Notes under the pieces: generated by a model
What the model saw: only the letters and a program-made list of their open reading frames with translations
The model's database searches: none
Told to the model about the DNA's origin: nothing
From: JANLYQ01 sp031365725
Lineage (GTDB): Bacteria; Actinomycetota; Actinomycetes; JACCUZ01
DNA: 64,000 bases
NCBI GenBank assembly: GCA_031365725.1
Contig: JANLYQ010000117.1
Coordinates: forward strand, 17,544-81,543
Direction of reading: 5' to 3'
Program-made: the position numbers and the translations under genes
Shown: positions 1 to 13,039 of the stretch, in pieces
Numbering within the stretch: the first letter of the stretch is position 1
Layout of the letters: each line of letters starts with the position of its first letter

Positions 1-9
1 ACCGGACGT

Positions 10-64
10 AGCACCGCCAGATTCCGCCACTCGACGACGAGCACCGCCAGATTCCGCCACTCGA
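10..64. repeat. tandem direct repeat downstream of topA
   Basis: A 25-nt unit containing CCGCCAGATTCCGCCACTCG occurs twice with a 30-nt period (10-34 and 40-64), ending just before the stop of topA. A close relative of this unit is found at about 18518-18537. The array may continue to the left of the window. It is intergenic; its function is unknown. Confidence 0.8.
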
Positions 65-68
65 GGGG

Positions 69-2843
<2,775 letters not shown>

Positions 2844-2846
2844 GTC

Positions 2847-4547
2847 TCAGTCGTTCCTGTCGTCAGTGTGCGGTGGGGTGCCCCGTTGATCCGCGCTCAG
2901 GATGCCTGGCGCTGTCAAGCCTGATGGTGTCAGCACGCCCGACTCGACCAAGACCCGCACCTGCGCCAACAGGTCGACCCGGCTGACCGGCGTACCGCTC
3001 GCATCCTGCCCGACGACCTGCTCGACGGCCGCCACGAGGGCCCCCACGGGGAGCGTGCCGTCGCACGCACCTGCCAGCGCCGCGGTCGCCGTGTCGACCT
3101 CGTGCGCACGTCGTAGCCCCACCTGCTGACGCAGCACGACGTGCTCGGGGTGCTCCTCCCCGGGGCGGCCCACCTGTTCCTGCAGGACGTCGGCGGCCAG
3201 CACGACCGTGGCGCGAGCGAGGCTGTCGTCGTCGGTGTGCGCGCCCAGCCAGCGCTGCCGCTGCAGCCAGGTGGCCATGTCCGGCCCCAGCGGCACCTGC
3301 ACCGGGTGCGGCCAGTCAAGCAGCGTGACGCGCCGGTCGGCATCGGTGCGCTGCAGCACCACGAAGCCCAGGCCGATCGCGTCGACCCGCTCACGTTCGA
3401 GTGCCTCGAGCCACGAGTCGTAGAAGGCGACGTAGGAGCTGTCCTCGCCCCCTGCCTCACCGGCGTCGCGCAGCCACGTCGCGACGTACGCCGCCGGGTC
3501 GAGCACCTCGCGCTGCGCCACCAACGCGTCGACGCCGTGAAAGGGCAACCAGTCCGCGACCCACTCGTCCCACGGCTGGCCGTCGCGGTGCACCCAGTTG
3601 GCCAGCATGACCAAGGTGCCGCCCTCGCTCAGCAGCTGCGGCGCCTCCGCCACCAGTCGTGCGCACACCTCGTCCAGCGGCAGACCGGCGTCGCGGTAGG
3701 TGTGCCGGAGGCTGCGGGTCGGTGCGCCGATGACGAAGGGCGGGTTGCTGACGATCAGGTCGTACGGCGTGGGGCCGGCAGGTTCGAGCAGGTTCCCCTG
3801 CCGAAGGTCGACCTCGACGTCGGACAGTGCCGCAGTCAACCGGGCCATGGCGATGGCGCGGGTCGACACGTCGGTGGCCACCACGGTCGGGGAGTGCCGG
3901 CTCGCGTGCAACGCCTGCACCCCGCAGCCAGTGCCGACGTCGAGGGTGCGGCCGACCACCTGCCGCGGGGTGAGCTGGGCCAACGTGGTCGAAGCGCCAC
4001 CGACACCGAGCACGTGCTCACGGGTCAGCGGCCGGTGTCGGCCGTCCAACCCGGTGCCCAGGTCGGACACCACCCACCAGTGCTCGTCGCCACCGGCCTC
4101 ACCGTAGGGCCGCAGGTCGCGGGACGCCCGCAGGTCGTCCGGCCGGCCGACGTCGGCAGCGAGCTCGACCAGGTGCAGCTCGTCGAGCAGGTCCAGCAGC
4201 TGCGGGTCCGGGATGTCCCGGCGCTCGATGGTCTGCTGCAGCAGGAACAGCCGCACCAGGGCGGCGAGGGTGTCGCCTCCCTCAGGGGCCGGGCCCGCGC
4301 CACCTGGTGCTGACCCAACGGCCGCCGACTCGGGCGCCGACCCCGCTGACCCCGGTGGCCCTTGCCCTTGCCCTGACCCCTCGGACGCCGCGCGCAAGGC
4401 GCGCTCAGCCGGCACAGTCTCGTGCCGGTCGAGCGCAGCCATCGCCTGCGCACCGAGCCGGTCAGCGACGCCGTCAACGGTGAAGTCGGCGTCCAGCAGG
4501 GCGTCGCGCAGGTGACGGGCATGATCGCCGTACGCCGGGGTGCTCAT
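2847..4547 (-). CDS. class I SAM-dependent methyltransferase (HemK/RsmC-like)
   Basis: Predicted to transfer a methyl group from S-adenosylmethionine; the substrate is not known. The Rossmann-fold SAM motif TLDVGTGCGVQ is at residues 201-211 and the NPPF motif (SNPPFVIG) at 267-274, which is typical of enzymes methylating an amide or exocyclic amino nitrogen in glutamine or in bases. Residues about 55-92 are a Gly/Ser/Pro-rich linker between a helical N-terminal domain and the catalytic domain, and about 200 residues follow the catalytic domain. The ATG start is preceded by GGAG. It is cotranscribed with topA. The resemblance to PrmC or RsmC is only at motif level, so an rRNA or protein target is open. 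Confidence 0.85.
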   Translation of the reverse strand: MSTPAYGDHARHLRDALLDADFTVDGVADRLGAQAMAALDRHETVPAERALRAASEGSGQGQGPPGSAGSAPESAAVGSAPGGAGPAPEGGDTLAALVRLFLLQQTIERRDIPDPQLLDLLDELHLVELAADVGRPDDLRASRDLRPYGEAGGDEHWWVVSDLGTGLDGRHRPLTREHVLGVGGASTTLAQLTPRQVVGRTLDVGTGCGVQALHASRHSPTVVATDVSTRAIAMARLTAALSDVEVDLRQGNLLEPAGPTPYDLIVSNPPFVIGAPTRSLRHTYRDAGLPLDEVCARLVAEAPQLLSEGGTLVMLANWVHRDGQPWDEWVADWLPFHGVDALVAQREVLDPAAYVATWLRDAGEAGGEDSSYVAFYDSWLEALERERVDAIGLGFVVLQRTDADRRVTLLDWPHPVQVPLGPDMATWLQRQRWLGAHTDDDSLARATVVLAADVLQEQVGRPGEEHPEHVVLRQQVGLRRAHEVDTATAALAGACDGTLPVGALVAAVEQVVGQDASGTPVSRVDLLAQVRVLVESGVLTPSGLTAPGILSADQRGTPPHTDDRND

Positions 4548-4577
4548 GGTGATCTCCGCGACGACACGAGGTGAACC

Positions 4578-4613
4578 GTCGCCTCACCAGGCGTAGACAC
4601 CTGTTGAGGCGAC
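4578..4613 (-). terminator. hairpin terminator after hppA
   Basis: GTCGCCTCA and TGAGGCGAC form a 9-bp stem, continued by CAGG/CCTG after a single mismatch, with an 8-nt loop. It lies 46 nt past the hppA stop. There is no U-tract, which is common for actinobacterial terminators. Confidence 0.6.
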
Positions 4614-4658
4614 TGGTCACCTACCTCACGTGGTCAACTTCGGGCAGCTGCGGGCGGG

Positions 4659-7013
<2,355 letters not shown>

Positions 7014-7219
7014 GCGTCCTCCTTGACGTGGCGCCCCGCATGCGGTGGTCGCCCGGTACGAATTCGCGCGCGAGGGAGGTCCCTCGGGTCCGACTCCAGC
7101 CCGGCACAGAACGGCCGGGCGCGGAGGGACCAGCGCGGGCGGAGTCTACGCAGGCGGGGGCACGGGGCCCAAACCGAGCGACCCGGTTGAGGCGAAACGC
7201 TCAGGGCGTCCGCCCGGGC

Positions 7220-7657
7220 TCAGGCGATGGGCCACGTCATGCGTACGACGACACCACCGGCGCCGTTGAGGCCACGGGGCTCGACGCTGACGTCGTCGAC
7301 CAGGCCGTTGATCACCGCGATGCCGACGCCGGGCGGTACTGCCTCGGCGTCGACCAGGTCGGCCACGTCGGCCAGCGCCCCGAAGCCGTCCCCGACGCCG
7401 GGCTCGAACGGTGCCTCGTCGGCCACCGAGATGTGGAAGGCGGCCACGTCGTCGACCAGGGTGACCAGGACCGGGCGGTCCGGACAGTGCCGGCGGTGCA
7501 GGTGGACCGCGCGGGTGCAGGCCTCACCGACCGCCAGGCGCACCTCGTCGAGGTCACCTTCGTCGACCCCCGACCTGCGAGCCACAGCCGCCGCGACCAG
7601 TCGGGCGGTGCGCACGTGCGCGGGCAGTGCGCTGAAGCTGAGCTCGACCGTGGGCAC
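7220..7657 (-). CDS. RsbW-like anti-sigma factor / GHKL ATPase
   Basis: A 145-residue GHKL-fold ATP-binding protein of the RsbW/SpoIIAB type, probably a serine kinase that holds a sigma factor and is counteracted by the STAS protein encoded 33 nt upstream. The N-box region reads LAVGEACTRAVHLH; the asparagine that coordinates Mg-ATP in RsbW (EAxxNA) is Arg here, so kinase activity is not assured. The G-box-like GVGIAVINGLVDD is present near the C-terminus. The start is GTG with an AGAGAGG site. No sigma-B-type sigma factor gene lies nearby, so the target is unknown. Confidence 0.8.
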   Translation of the reverse strand: MPTVELSFSALPAHVRTARLVAAAVARRSGVDEGDLDEVRLAVGEACTRAVHLHRRHCPDRPVLVTLVDDVAAFHISVADEAPFEPGVGDGFGALADVADLVDAEAVPPGVGIAVINGLVDDVSVEPRGLNGAGGVVVRMTWPIA

Positions 7658-7690
7658 GCAGGACCTCTCTGGACGACGACGGTGGACGCG

Positions 7691-8032
7691 CTAGTCGGTG
7701 GCGCTGACCGCTTCGTCCACGGAGGAGTGGATCGGGAAGACCTTGGTCAGCCCCGTGATCCGGAAGATCTTGAGGATGCGCTCCTGGGTGCACACCAGAC
7801 GCAGCGAGCCGTCGTGGGCACGCACCCGCTTGAGCCCGCCGACCAGCACCCCGAGCCCGGTCGAGTCGAGGAAGTCGACCTTCTCCATGTCGACCACGAG
7901 GTGGTACTTGCCGTCGGCGACCAGGTCGACGAGCTGCTCCCGCAGCCGCGGGGCGGTGTAGACGTCGATCTCGCCACCCACCTCGACGACGGTGCGGTCA
8001 CCTTCGGTGCGGGTCGAGAGGGAGAGGTCCAC
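7691..8032 (-). CDS. STAS-domain anti-sigma factor antagonist
   Basis: A 113-residue STAS protein of the SpoIIAA/RsbV type, expected to bind the adjacent anti-sigma factor when unphosphorylated and release the sigma factor. The phosphorylatable serine lies in the conserved segment FLDSTGLGVLVGG. I chose the GTG start at 8032 (VDLSLSTR) because GGAGG lies just upstream; an in-frame extension to 8110 exists but has no ribosome-binding site and no similarity to STAS domains. It forms a two-gene unit with the downstream RsbW-like gene and is divergent from the helicase gene. Confidence 0.85.
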   Translation of the reverse strand: MDLSLSTRTEGDRTVVEVGGEIDVYTAPRLREQLVDLVADGKYHLVVDMEKVDFLDSTGLGVLVGGLKRVRAHDGSLRLVCTQERILKIFRITGLTKVFPIHSSVDEAVSATD

Positions 8033-8151
8033 AGGTCCTCCAGCAGTAGGCGAGTTCGGCAGCACGACACGACTGTGGCATTGGTCTGCCCGCAGACGAG
8101 CCGCATTCAACCATCATCGGGTCGCCAGTTCGCGGGTGGGACACTGCCGAG

Positions 8152-10512
8152 GTGCCGCACACCGTTCCGCCCGACGAGGCGGGACCGGCCGACGAGCTGC
8201 TCGCACTCTTGCTCGCGGGGCCTGGGCGGCGGGACCGGTTGACCCACGTCGAACGGGTGCCAGCCCGGGCGGGGACGCCGGCACCGTGGCCGGGATGGGT
8301 GCATCCCCGGCTGGTTTCTGCGCTGGCGGCTGGCGGCGTCGCTGCTCCGTGGTCGCACCAGGCGCAGGCCGCCGACCTTGTGCACGCCCGGCGCTCGACC
8401 GTCGTCGCGACCGGCACCGCGTCGGGCAAGTCCATGGCCTACCTGCTGCCGGCTCTGACCGGGGTTCTCGACCACGCCGACGAGCTGCGTGCCGGGAAGA
8501 CGCTGTCCACCGGGCCGACGACGCTCTACCTCTCGCCGACCAAGGCGTTGGCCGTCGACCAGCTGCGGGCGGTCGACGCGCTGGGCCTCGAGGCGGTTCG
8601 GGCCGCCACCTACGACGGCGACACCCCGACCGAGTCGCGTGACTGGGTGCGCCGGCACGCGGCGTACGTCCTCACCAACCCCGACATGCTGCACCGCTCG
8701 ATCCTGCCCGGGCACCCGCGGTGGGCGAGGTTCCTGCGCGACCTGGACGTGGTGGTGATCGACGAGTGCCATCGGTACCGCGGGGTGTTCGGTTCACATG
8801 TCGCTGCCGTCGTACGCCGGTTGCGGCGGGTGTGCGCGCACTACGGCTCCGACCCGGTGTTCGTGCTCGCGTCGGCGACTGTCTCGGACCCACAGGTCTC
8901 TGCGTCGCGCCTGGTCGGGCATCCGGTCACGCCGGTGACCGAGGACGGCTCGCCCCGGGGTCAGCTGCTGTTCGCCTTGTGGGAGCCGCCACTGACCGGG
9001 CACGCCGGGGAGCACGATGCGCCGGTCCGTCGCTCGACCACCGCCGAGGTGGCGGACCTGCTCACGGACCTGGTCAGCGCCGGCACCCGCACGGTGGCCT
9101 TCGTGCGGTCGCGCCGGGCGGCCGAGACGGTGTCGTCGACAGCGCGGCGGCTGCTCGCCGAGGTCGACCCGTCGCTGGTGGACCGGGTGGCGGCCTATCG
9201 CGCGGGCTATCTCCCCGAGGAGCGCCGGGCCTTGGAAGCCGACCTTCAGTCGGGGCGGCTGCTCGCGGTTGCCTCGACGAACGCCCTCGAGCTGGGGGTG
9301 GACATCGCTGGGCTGGACGCGGTGCTGCTGGCCGGCTGGCCCGGGACCCGCGCGTCGCTGTGGCAGCAGGCCGGGCGGGCGGGGCGGGCGGGTCAGGACG
9401 CACTGGCGGTGCTGGTGGCGCGCGACGACCCACTGGACACCTATCTCACCCACCACCCGGCGACGTTGTTCGGGCGTCCGGTCGAAGCTACCGTGCTGGA
9501 CCCGGGCAATCCGCACGTGCTGGCGCCGCACCTGTGCGCCGCGGCCTCCGAGCTGCCGCCGCTGACCGATGCCGACCTGCTGGCCTTCGCCCCTGACGCC
9601 GGCGCGGTGGCCGAGCACCTGGTGGAGCGGGGACTGTTGCGGCGGCGTACGGGGGGACTGCACTGGACCCGACCAGAACGGGCCAGCGACCTCGCCGACA
9701 TCCGAGGCGCCGGCGCCGGGCCGATCGGTCTCGTCGAGGAGGGCACCGGTCGCCTGCTGGGCACCGTCGACGGGTCGTCGGCGCATGCGACGGTGCACGC
9801 GGGCGCGGTCTACGTGCACCAGGGCGAGACCTATCTCGTCTCCCGGCTGGACCTCGAGGACCAGGTCGCCCGGGTGGGCCGGGCCGAACCGGACTGGACC
9901 ACGACCGCGCGCGACATCACCGACATCGCCATCGTCGAGACCACGTTGCGGTCGGCGTGGGAACACGTCACGTTGGCGTTCGGCACGGTGCAGGTGACCA
10001 ACCAGGTGGTGTCCTTCCTGCGGCGTCGGGTCATCACGGGCGAGGTGCTGGGCGAGGAAACGCTGGACCTGCCGCCGCGGCACCTGCGCACCCGCGCGGT
10101 CTGGTGGACGGTCGACGCGCCCGGCCTCGTGCGGGCGGATCTCGACGCCGCCAGCGTGCCCGGGGCCGCGCACGCGGCCGAGCACGCAGCCATCGGGCTG
10201 CTGCCGCTGTTCGCCACCTGCGACCGGTGGGACATCGGCGGGGTCTCGACCGCCTATCACCCGGACACCGGGGAAACGACGGTGTTCGTGTACGACGGTC
10301 ACCCCGGGGGCGCCGGCTTTGCCGAGCGGGGTCACGAGGCTGCGGTCGCCTGGCTGACCGCGACCCTGGAGGCCATCGCGGCCTGCGAATGTCTCGACGG
10401 ATGCCCGTCGTGCGTGCAGTCGCCCAAGTGCGGCAACGGCAACGACCCGCTGGACAAGGCGGGCGCCCAGCGGCTGCTCAGTCTCGTCCTGGCCGGTGCG
10501 CCGGCCCGGTGA
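8152..10512 (+). CDS. DEAD/DEAH helicase with C-terminal DUF1998 (MrfA/YprA-like)
   Basis: Superfamily 2 helicase related to Bacillus MrfA, which acts in repair of mitomycin-type DNA damage; the Mycobacterium counterpart in the same position is Rv3649. Walker A is TGTASGKS around residue 86, the DExH motif is IDECHRY near residue 202, and motif VI is QQAGRAGRAGQ near residue 404. Four cysteines in CECLDGCPSC and SPKCGNG near residue 745 form the metal-binding DUF1998 end. The GTG start has no Shine-Dalgarno, but GACACT lies 6 nt upstream, consistent with a leaderless message. Length of 786 residues is usual. Confidence 0.93.
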   Translation: MPHTVPPDEAGPADELLALLLAGPGRRDRLTHVERVPARAGTPAPWPGWVHPRLVSALAAGGVAAPWSHQAQAADLVHARRSTVVATGTASGKSMAYLLPALTGVLDHADELRAGKTLSTGPTTLYLSPTKALAVDQLRAVDALGLEAVRAATYDGDTPTESRDWVRRHAAYVLTNPDMLHRSILPGHPRWARFLRDLDVVVIDECHRYRGVFGSHVAAVVRRLRRVCAHYGSDPVFVLASATVSDPQVSASRLVGHPVTPVTEDGSPRGQLLFALWEPPLTGHAGEHDAPVRRSTTAEVADLLTDLVSAGTRTVAFVRSRRAAETVSSTARRLLAEVDPSLVDRVAAYRAGYLPEERRALEADLQSGRLLAVASTNALELGVDIAGLDAVLLAGWPGTRASLWQQAGRAGRAGQDALAVLVARDDPLDTYLTHHPATLFGRPVEATVLDPGNPHVLAPHLCAAASELPPLTDADLLAFAPDAGAVAEHLVERGLLRRRTGGLHWTRPERASDLADIRGAGAGPIGLVEEGTGRLLGTVDGSSAHATVHAGAVYVHQGETYLVSRLDLEDQVARVGRAEPDWTTTARDITDIAIVETTLRSAWEHVTLAFGTVQVTNQVVSFLRRRVITGEVLGEETLDLPPRHLRTRAVWWTVDAPGLVRADLDAASVPGAAHAAEHAAIGLLPLFATCDRWDIGGVSTAYHPDTGETTVFVYDGHPGGAGFAERGHEAAVAWLTATLEAIAACECLDGCPSCVQSPKCGNGNDPLDKAGAQRLLSLVLAGAPAR

Positions 10513-10599
10513 CCGGCGACCCCGCGAGTCGACTGGTGGGGTCACCAGGAGTAGACAGAGACGCACCGGGCAAAGGTGGCTTGAGGAAAGGACACCGCC

Positions 10600-11016
10600 A
10601 TGCTGGCTCTGGGCTTGCTGTTCATCGTCGTCGCGGCACTCGTGACGGCTGGAGCGATCTACGACGGCGGTGAGTCCGCCACGTTCGCGCTGCTCGGCCA
10701 GACGATCGACACGAGCATCGCCGGCATCTTCTTGACCGGCGTCGCGACCATGGTCGTCTTCTTCCTCGGTCTCTGGATGGTGATGAAGGCGATGGCCCGC
10801 GGCCGCCGCAAACGGCACGAGCGCAAGGTCGCGACACGTGAGCAGCAGCAGACGGTCTCGGCCGTCGAGCAGGAGCGCGCCGCGCTCAAGGCGGAGAACG
10901 AGCGCCTGGCTGCCCAGCTGTCGCGGGAGAGCCGACCGGCCGTCGACGACACGAACCCGTCGACAGTGCCGCCGAACGACACGTCCACCTCCACCTCTGG
11001 ACGTCACGGGATCTGA
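10600..11016 (+). CDS. small membrane protein with C-terminal coiled coil
   Basis: Not recognised at family level beyond a LapA-like layout. The 138-residue protein has two hydrophobic segments (about residues 2-20 and 36-62), a strongly basic stretch RGRRKRHERK at about 67-76, a predicted coiled coil at about 80-108 (EQERAALKAENERLAAQL) and a Ser/Thr-rich polar tail. This suggests an inner-membrane protein with a cytoplasmic helical tail. GGAAAGGA precedes the ATG. It follows the helicase gene by 87 nt and converges on the pilus operon. Confidence 0.75.
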   Translation: MLALGLLFIVVAALVTAGAIYDGGESATFALLGQTIDTSIAGIFLTGVATMVVFFLGLWMVMKAMARGRRKRHERKVATREQQQTVSAVEQERAALKAENERLAAQLSRESRPAVDDTNPSTVPPNDTSTSTSGRHGI

Positions 11017-11047
11017 CCTCACGGGCGCGATCCCGCGGGACCGACCT

Positions 11048-11398
11048 TCACGGGGCTGCGCCCCCACCGCCGGCCCGGGCCCGTGCCCGGGCCGGTGGCA
11101 TGCCCCTGCTACCCGGCAGGGCGACGAGCAGCTGAACGGACCCGTCGGGCAGCACCTCGCAGCCGAGCAAACTCCCGCCCGCAGCTGCAGTGAGTCGCAG
11201 GGCCGCCGCACAGCCGTCACCGCCATGTGCCATCACCCCGGCGGCCGCGAGCGCCGTCAGGTCCGCCGTCCGCGCGGCCCTGTGCCGGGCCACCACCGCG
11301 GAGCCGAGGGTGAGGGCCGCCGACATGACGCAGACAACGAGGACTGCCGCCCAGACCGCGAGAACCCCGGCCGAACCGCGTTCGCCCTCGTCCGTCAC
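11048..11398 (-). CDS. TadE/G-like pilus protein (Rv3654c type)
   Basis: Last gene of the Tad/Flp operon. The 116-residue product has one N-terminal hydrophobic helix (GVLAVWAAVLVVCVMSAAL) preceded by a charged segment (TDEGERG) and followed by ARHRAARTADLTALAAA, the pattern of the TadE-like proteins found beside helicase and secretion genes in actinobacteria. It probably is a minor pilin-like component or assembly factor at the membrane. The GTG start at 11398 overlaps the TadE stop by 4 nt (GTGA), which fixes the start against a longer in-frame reading. No prepilin Glu5 is visible. Confidence 0.8.
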   Translation of the reverse strand: MTDEGERGSAGVLAVWAAVLVVCVMSAALTLGSAVVARHRAARTADLTALAAAGVMAHGGDGCAAALRLTAAAGGSLLGCEVLPDGSVQLLVALPGSRGMPPARARARAGGGGAAP

Positions 11399-11808
11399 GG
11401 CGGCGCCGCCACCGGGCCGACAGCGTCCTCGGCCAGCGCTGTCGCCCGGTCGCTGACATGCGCGCCGGGGGTGCTGCGCCACGGTCCGGGTAGTCGCACG
11501 GCGGCAGACACCTCCACCGTCACCCGGTCGCCGTCGCGCCCGAGCCGCACCGTGGCCCCGCTCGGCGCCATCGCCTCGACCACGATCACCACCTGCGAGG
11601 AGTCCTCGCCCCTGGCCAGGGCGCGGGCACCGGCACCCGCCGCGTCGACGCAGCGCAGCTGGGCGACCACGACCAGGACCGCCCACACCGCGAGCAGTAC
11701 GACGGCCCCGATGGCCGGCAGCACGACCGCGAGCTCGGCCGTGGCAAACCCCTCCTGACCGCCACGGCGCGCCCCGGCCGCTGACTCAGAACGCCACGGA
11801 CAGCGCAC
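11395..11808 (-). CDS. TadE-family minor pilin
   Basis: Pseudopilin of the Tad/Flp machine. After a 20-residue leader ending in GGQEG, the sequence FATAELAVVLPAIGAVV matches the prepilin pattern with glutamate at position +5 and a hydrophobic helix, so cleavage after Gly20 by a TadV-type peptidase is expected. The rest is a small periplasmic or exterior domain containing CVDAAGAGARALARGED. The product has 137 residues. The GTG start lies inside the 3' end of the pilin gene (23-nt overlap). No prepilin peptidase gene is present in this window. Confidence 0.85.
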   Translation of the reverse strand: MRCPWRSESAAGARRGGQEGFATAELAVVLPAIGAVVLLAVWAVLVVVAQLRCVDAAGAGARALARGEDSSQVVIVVEAMAPSGATVRLGRDGDRVTVEVSAAVRLPGPWRSTPGAHVSDRATALAEDAVGPVAAPP

Positions 11809-12058
11809 GGTCCACCAGGTCCCGGATCATGCGGGCGACCTCCGGGCTGGTCAGCACCTTGTAGAGCACCCCACCAAAGCCACATGCCGCGACGGTGCCC
11901 ACGGCGTACTCCGCGGTGGTCATGCCGGCCGACCCCCTGAGCCGCACGCTGCGTACATCGCGAACGACGAGTCGGACCGCCGGTCGCCATCGCTGCTCTG
12001 GTCCGGGCGTCGCCTCCCGGTTGCCGTGAGGTCCACCCTCGCGTCGTATCGTCTCCAT
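11786..12058 (-). CDS. Flp-type major pilin candidate (DUF4244)
   Basis: Probable structural pilin. The C-terminal half contains RGSAGMTTAEYAVGTVAAC, a Flp-type processing site: cleavage after Gly would leave MTTAEY with the conserved Glu5-Tyr6, followed by a short hydrophobic helix and a small tail (LTSPEVARMIRDLVDRALS). The 90-residue precursor has an unusually long basic leader of about 45 residues. The ATG at 12058 is preceded by GGAGGGGGAG, so I prefer it to an upstream in-frame start. It sits between the secretion genes and TadE, as Rv3656c does in mycobacteria. Confidence 0.85.
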   Translation of the reverse strand: METIRREGGPHGNREATPGPEQRWRPAVRLVVRDVRSVRLRGSAGMTTAEYAVGTVAACGFGGVLYKVLTSPEVARMIRDLVDRALSVAF

Positions 12059-12226
12059 CGCTCCCCCTCCGGTGCCGGCGACATCGCGTCGCCGGGTGGG
12101 CACTGTGCCCACCTCCACCGTGCCGCGTGACTGCGGCCCCGAACGGCCTCGGCCGCAAGATGTGGACAAGTGGGCACCGGCGGGACTGTGGACAACGCGG
12201 TGTGCCCCGGGCCGGTCAGGCGCCGG

Positions 12227-13039
12227 TCAGGCGCCGGACAGCAGCGACCGCGCGACGACGACCACGACCGGCACCACACCCAGCAGCACGAACGCCGGCA
12301 GGAAGCACGCCGCCAACGGCCCGACCGCCTGGACCCCCGCCCGGTGCGCGGCCGCGAGGGTGTCCCACCGCTGGCGAGCGCGGACATCATCGGCCAGTTG
12401 ATGCAATGCCTCGGCCGGTGCGGCGCCGGAGGTGGCGCTGCGCATCAACAGCCGCAGCAGCACACCCACCGGGTCGGAGTCGTGCGGCGCGTCGGTCAGC
12501 CCCAAGCCCGAGGTGAGGGTGGTCGCTGCTGCCTGCAAGCGCTCACCCAGTGGACCACCGACGGCGGCGGCCGCCTCCGCCAAGGCAACCGGCGTCGTGG
12601 CCCCCGCGACAAGGCCGATGGCCACCAGGTCGGCGGCGCGTGGCAGGTCCCGGCGCAGTGCTCGTGATCGACCGGCAGCGACCCGGCCCACGACCGAGGC
12701 TCGGCGCCCGGCCAGAACGGCCCACGGCAGGGCGACGGCGGCCAGCAAGCCGTGCCCCGAGAACGTCATCAGGACGACGAGGCAACCCAGGACGGCCGCT
12801 GTGCGCCGACTCGGCCGCGGCGAGGCGTTCGCCGCTTCCCGGCGCGGGTCAGCAGCCCGGACCCGCGAGGGACTCAGCCGGGCGTTCGCGAGCCGGTCCC
12901 GCGCCGTGCCCCGGCGATCGGCGATCAGCAGCCCGGCGGCCGCTGCCAGCGCTACGGCCGTGATCCCCGCGGTGCCCTCGATGCCCTCGATGCCGCCGAT
13001 GCCGCCGATGCCGCCGATGCCGGCTGTTTCTGCGGTCAT
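12227..13039 (-). CDS. tadC: TadC-like inner-membrane platform protein (T2SSF domain)
   Basis: One of the two integral membrane proteins that anchor the pilus ATPase. It carries the T2SSF/GspF-type domain with the PRAADLVAIGLVAG helix and a C-terminal hydrophobic segment. The ATG at 13039 overlaps the tadB stop by 4 nt (ATGA). The N-terminus has an odd low-complexity stretch GIGGIGGIGGIEGIEG (about residues 7-22) encoded by a 9-bp tandem repeat. 270 residues. A 168-nt gap separates it from the pilin gene downstream, the only sizeable gap in the operon, so pilin may have an added signal there. Confidence 0.88.
   Translation of the reverse strand: MTAETAGIGGIGGIGGIEGIEGTAGITAVALAAAAGLLIADRRGTARDRLANARLSPSRVRAADPRREAANASPRPSRRTAAVLGCLVVLMTFSGHGLLAAVALPWAVLAGRRASVVGRVAAGRSRALRRDLPRAADLVAIGLVAGATTPVALAEAAAAVGGPLGERLQAAATTLTSGLGLTDAPHDSDPVGVLLRLLMRSATSGAAPAEALHQLADDVRARQRWDTLAAAHRAGVQAVGPLAACFLPAFVLLGVVPVVVVVARSLLSGA
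12985..13022 (-). repeat. 9-bp tandem repeat inside tadC
   Basis: Units of the type atgccgccg (three) and atgccctcg (two) lie head to tail in the reading frame and encode Gly-Ile-Gly/Glu. Unit length is a multiple of three, so slippage would change protein length without breaking the frame. Confidence 0.7.
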
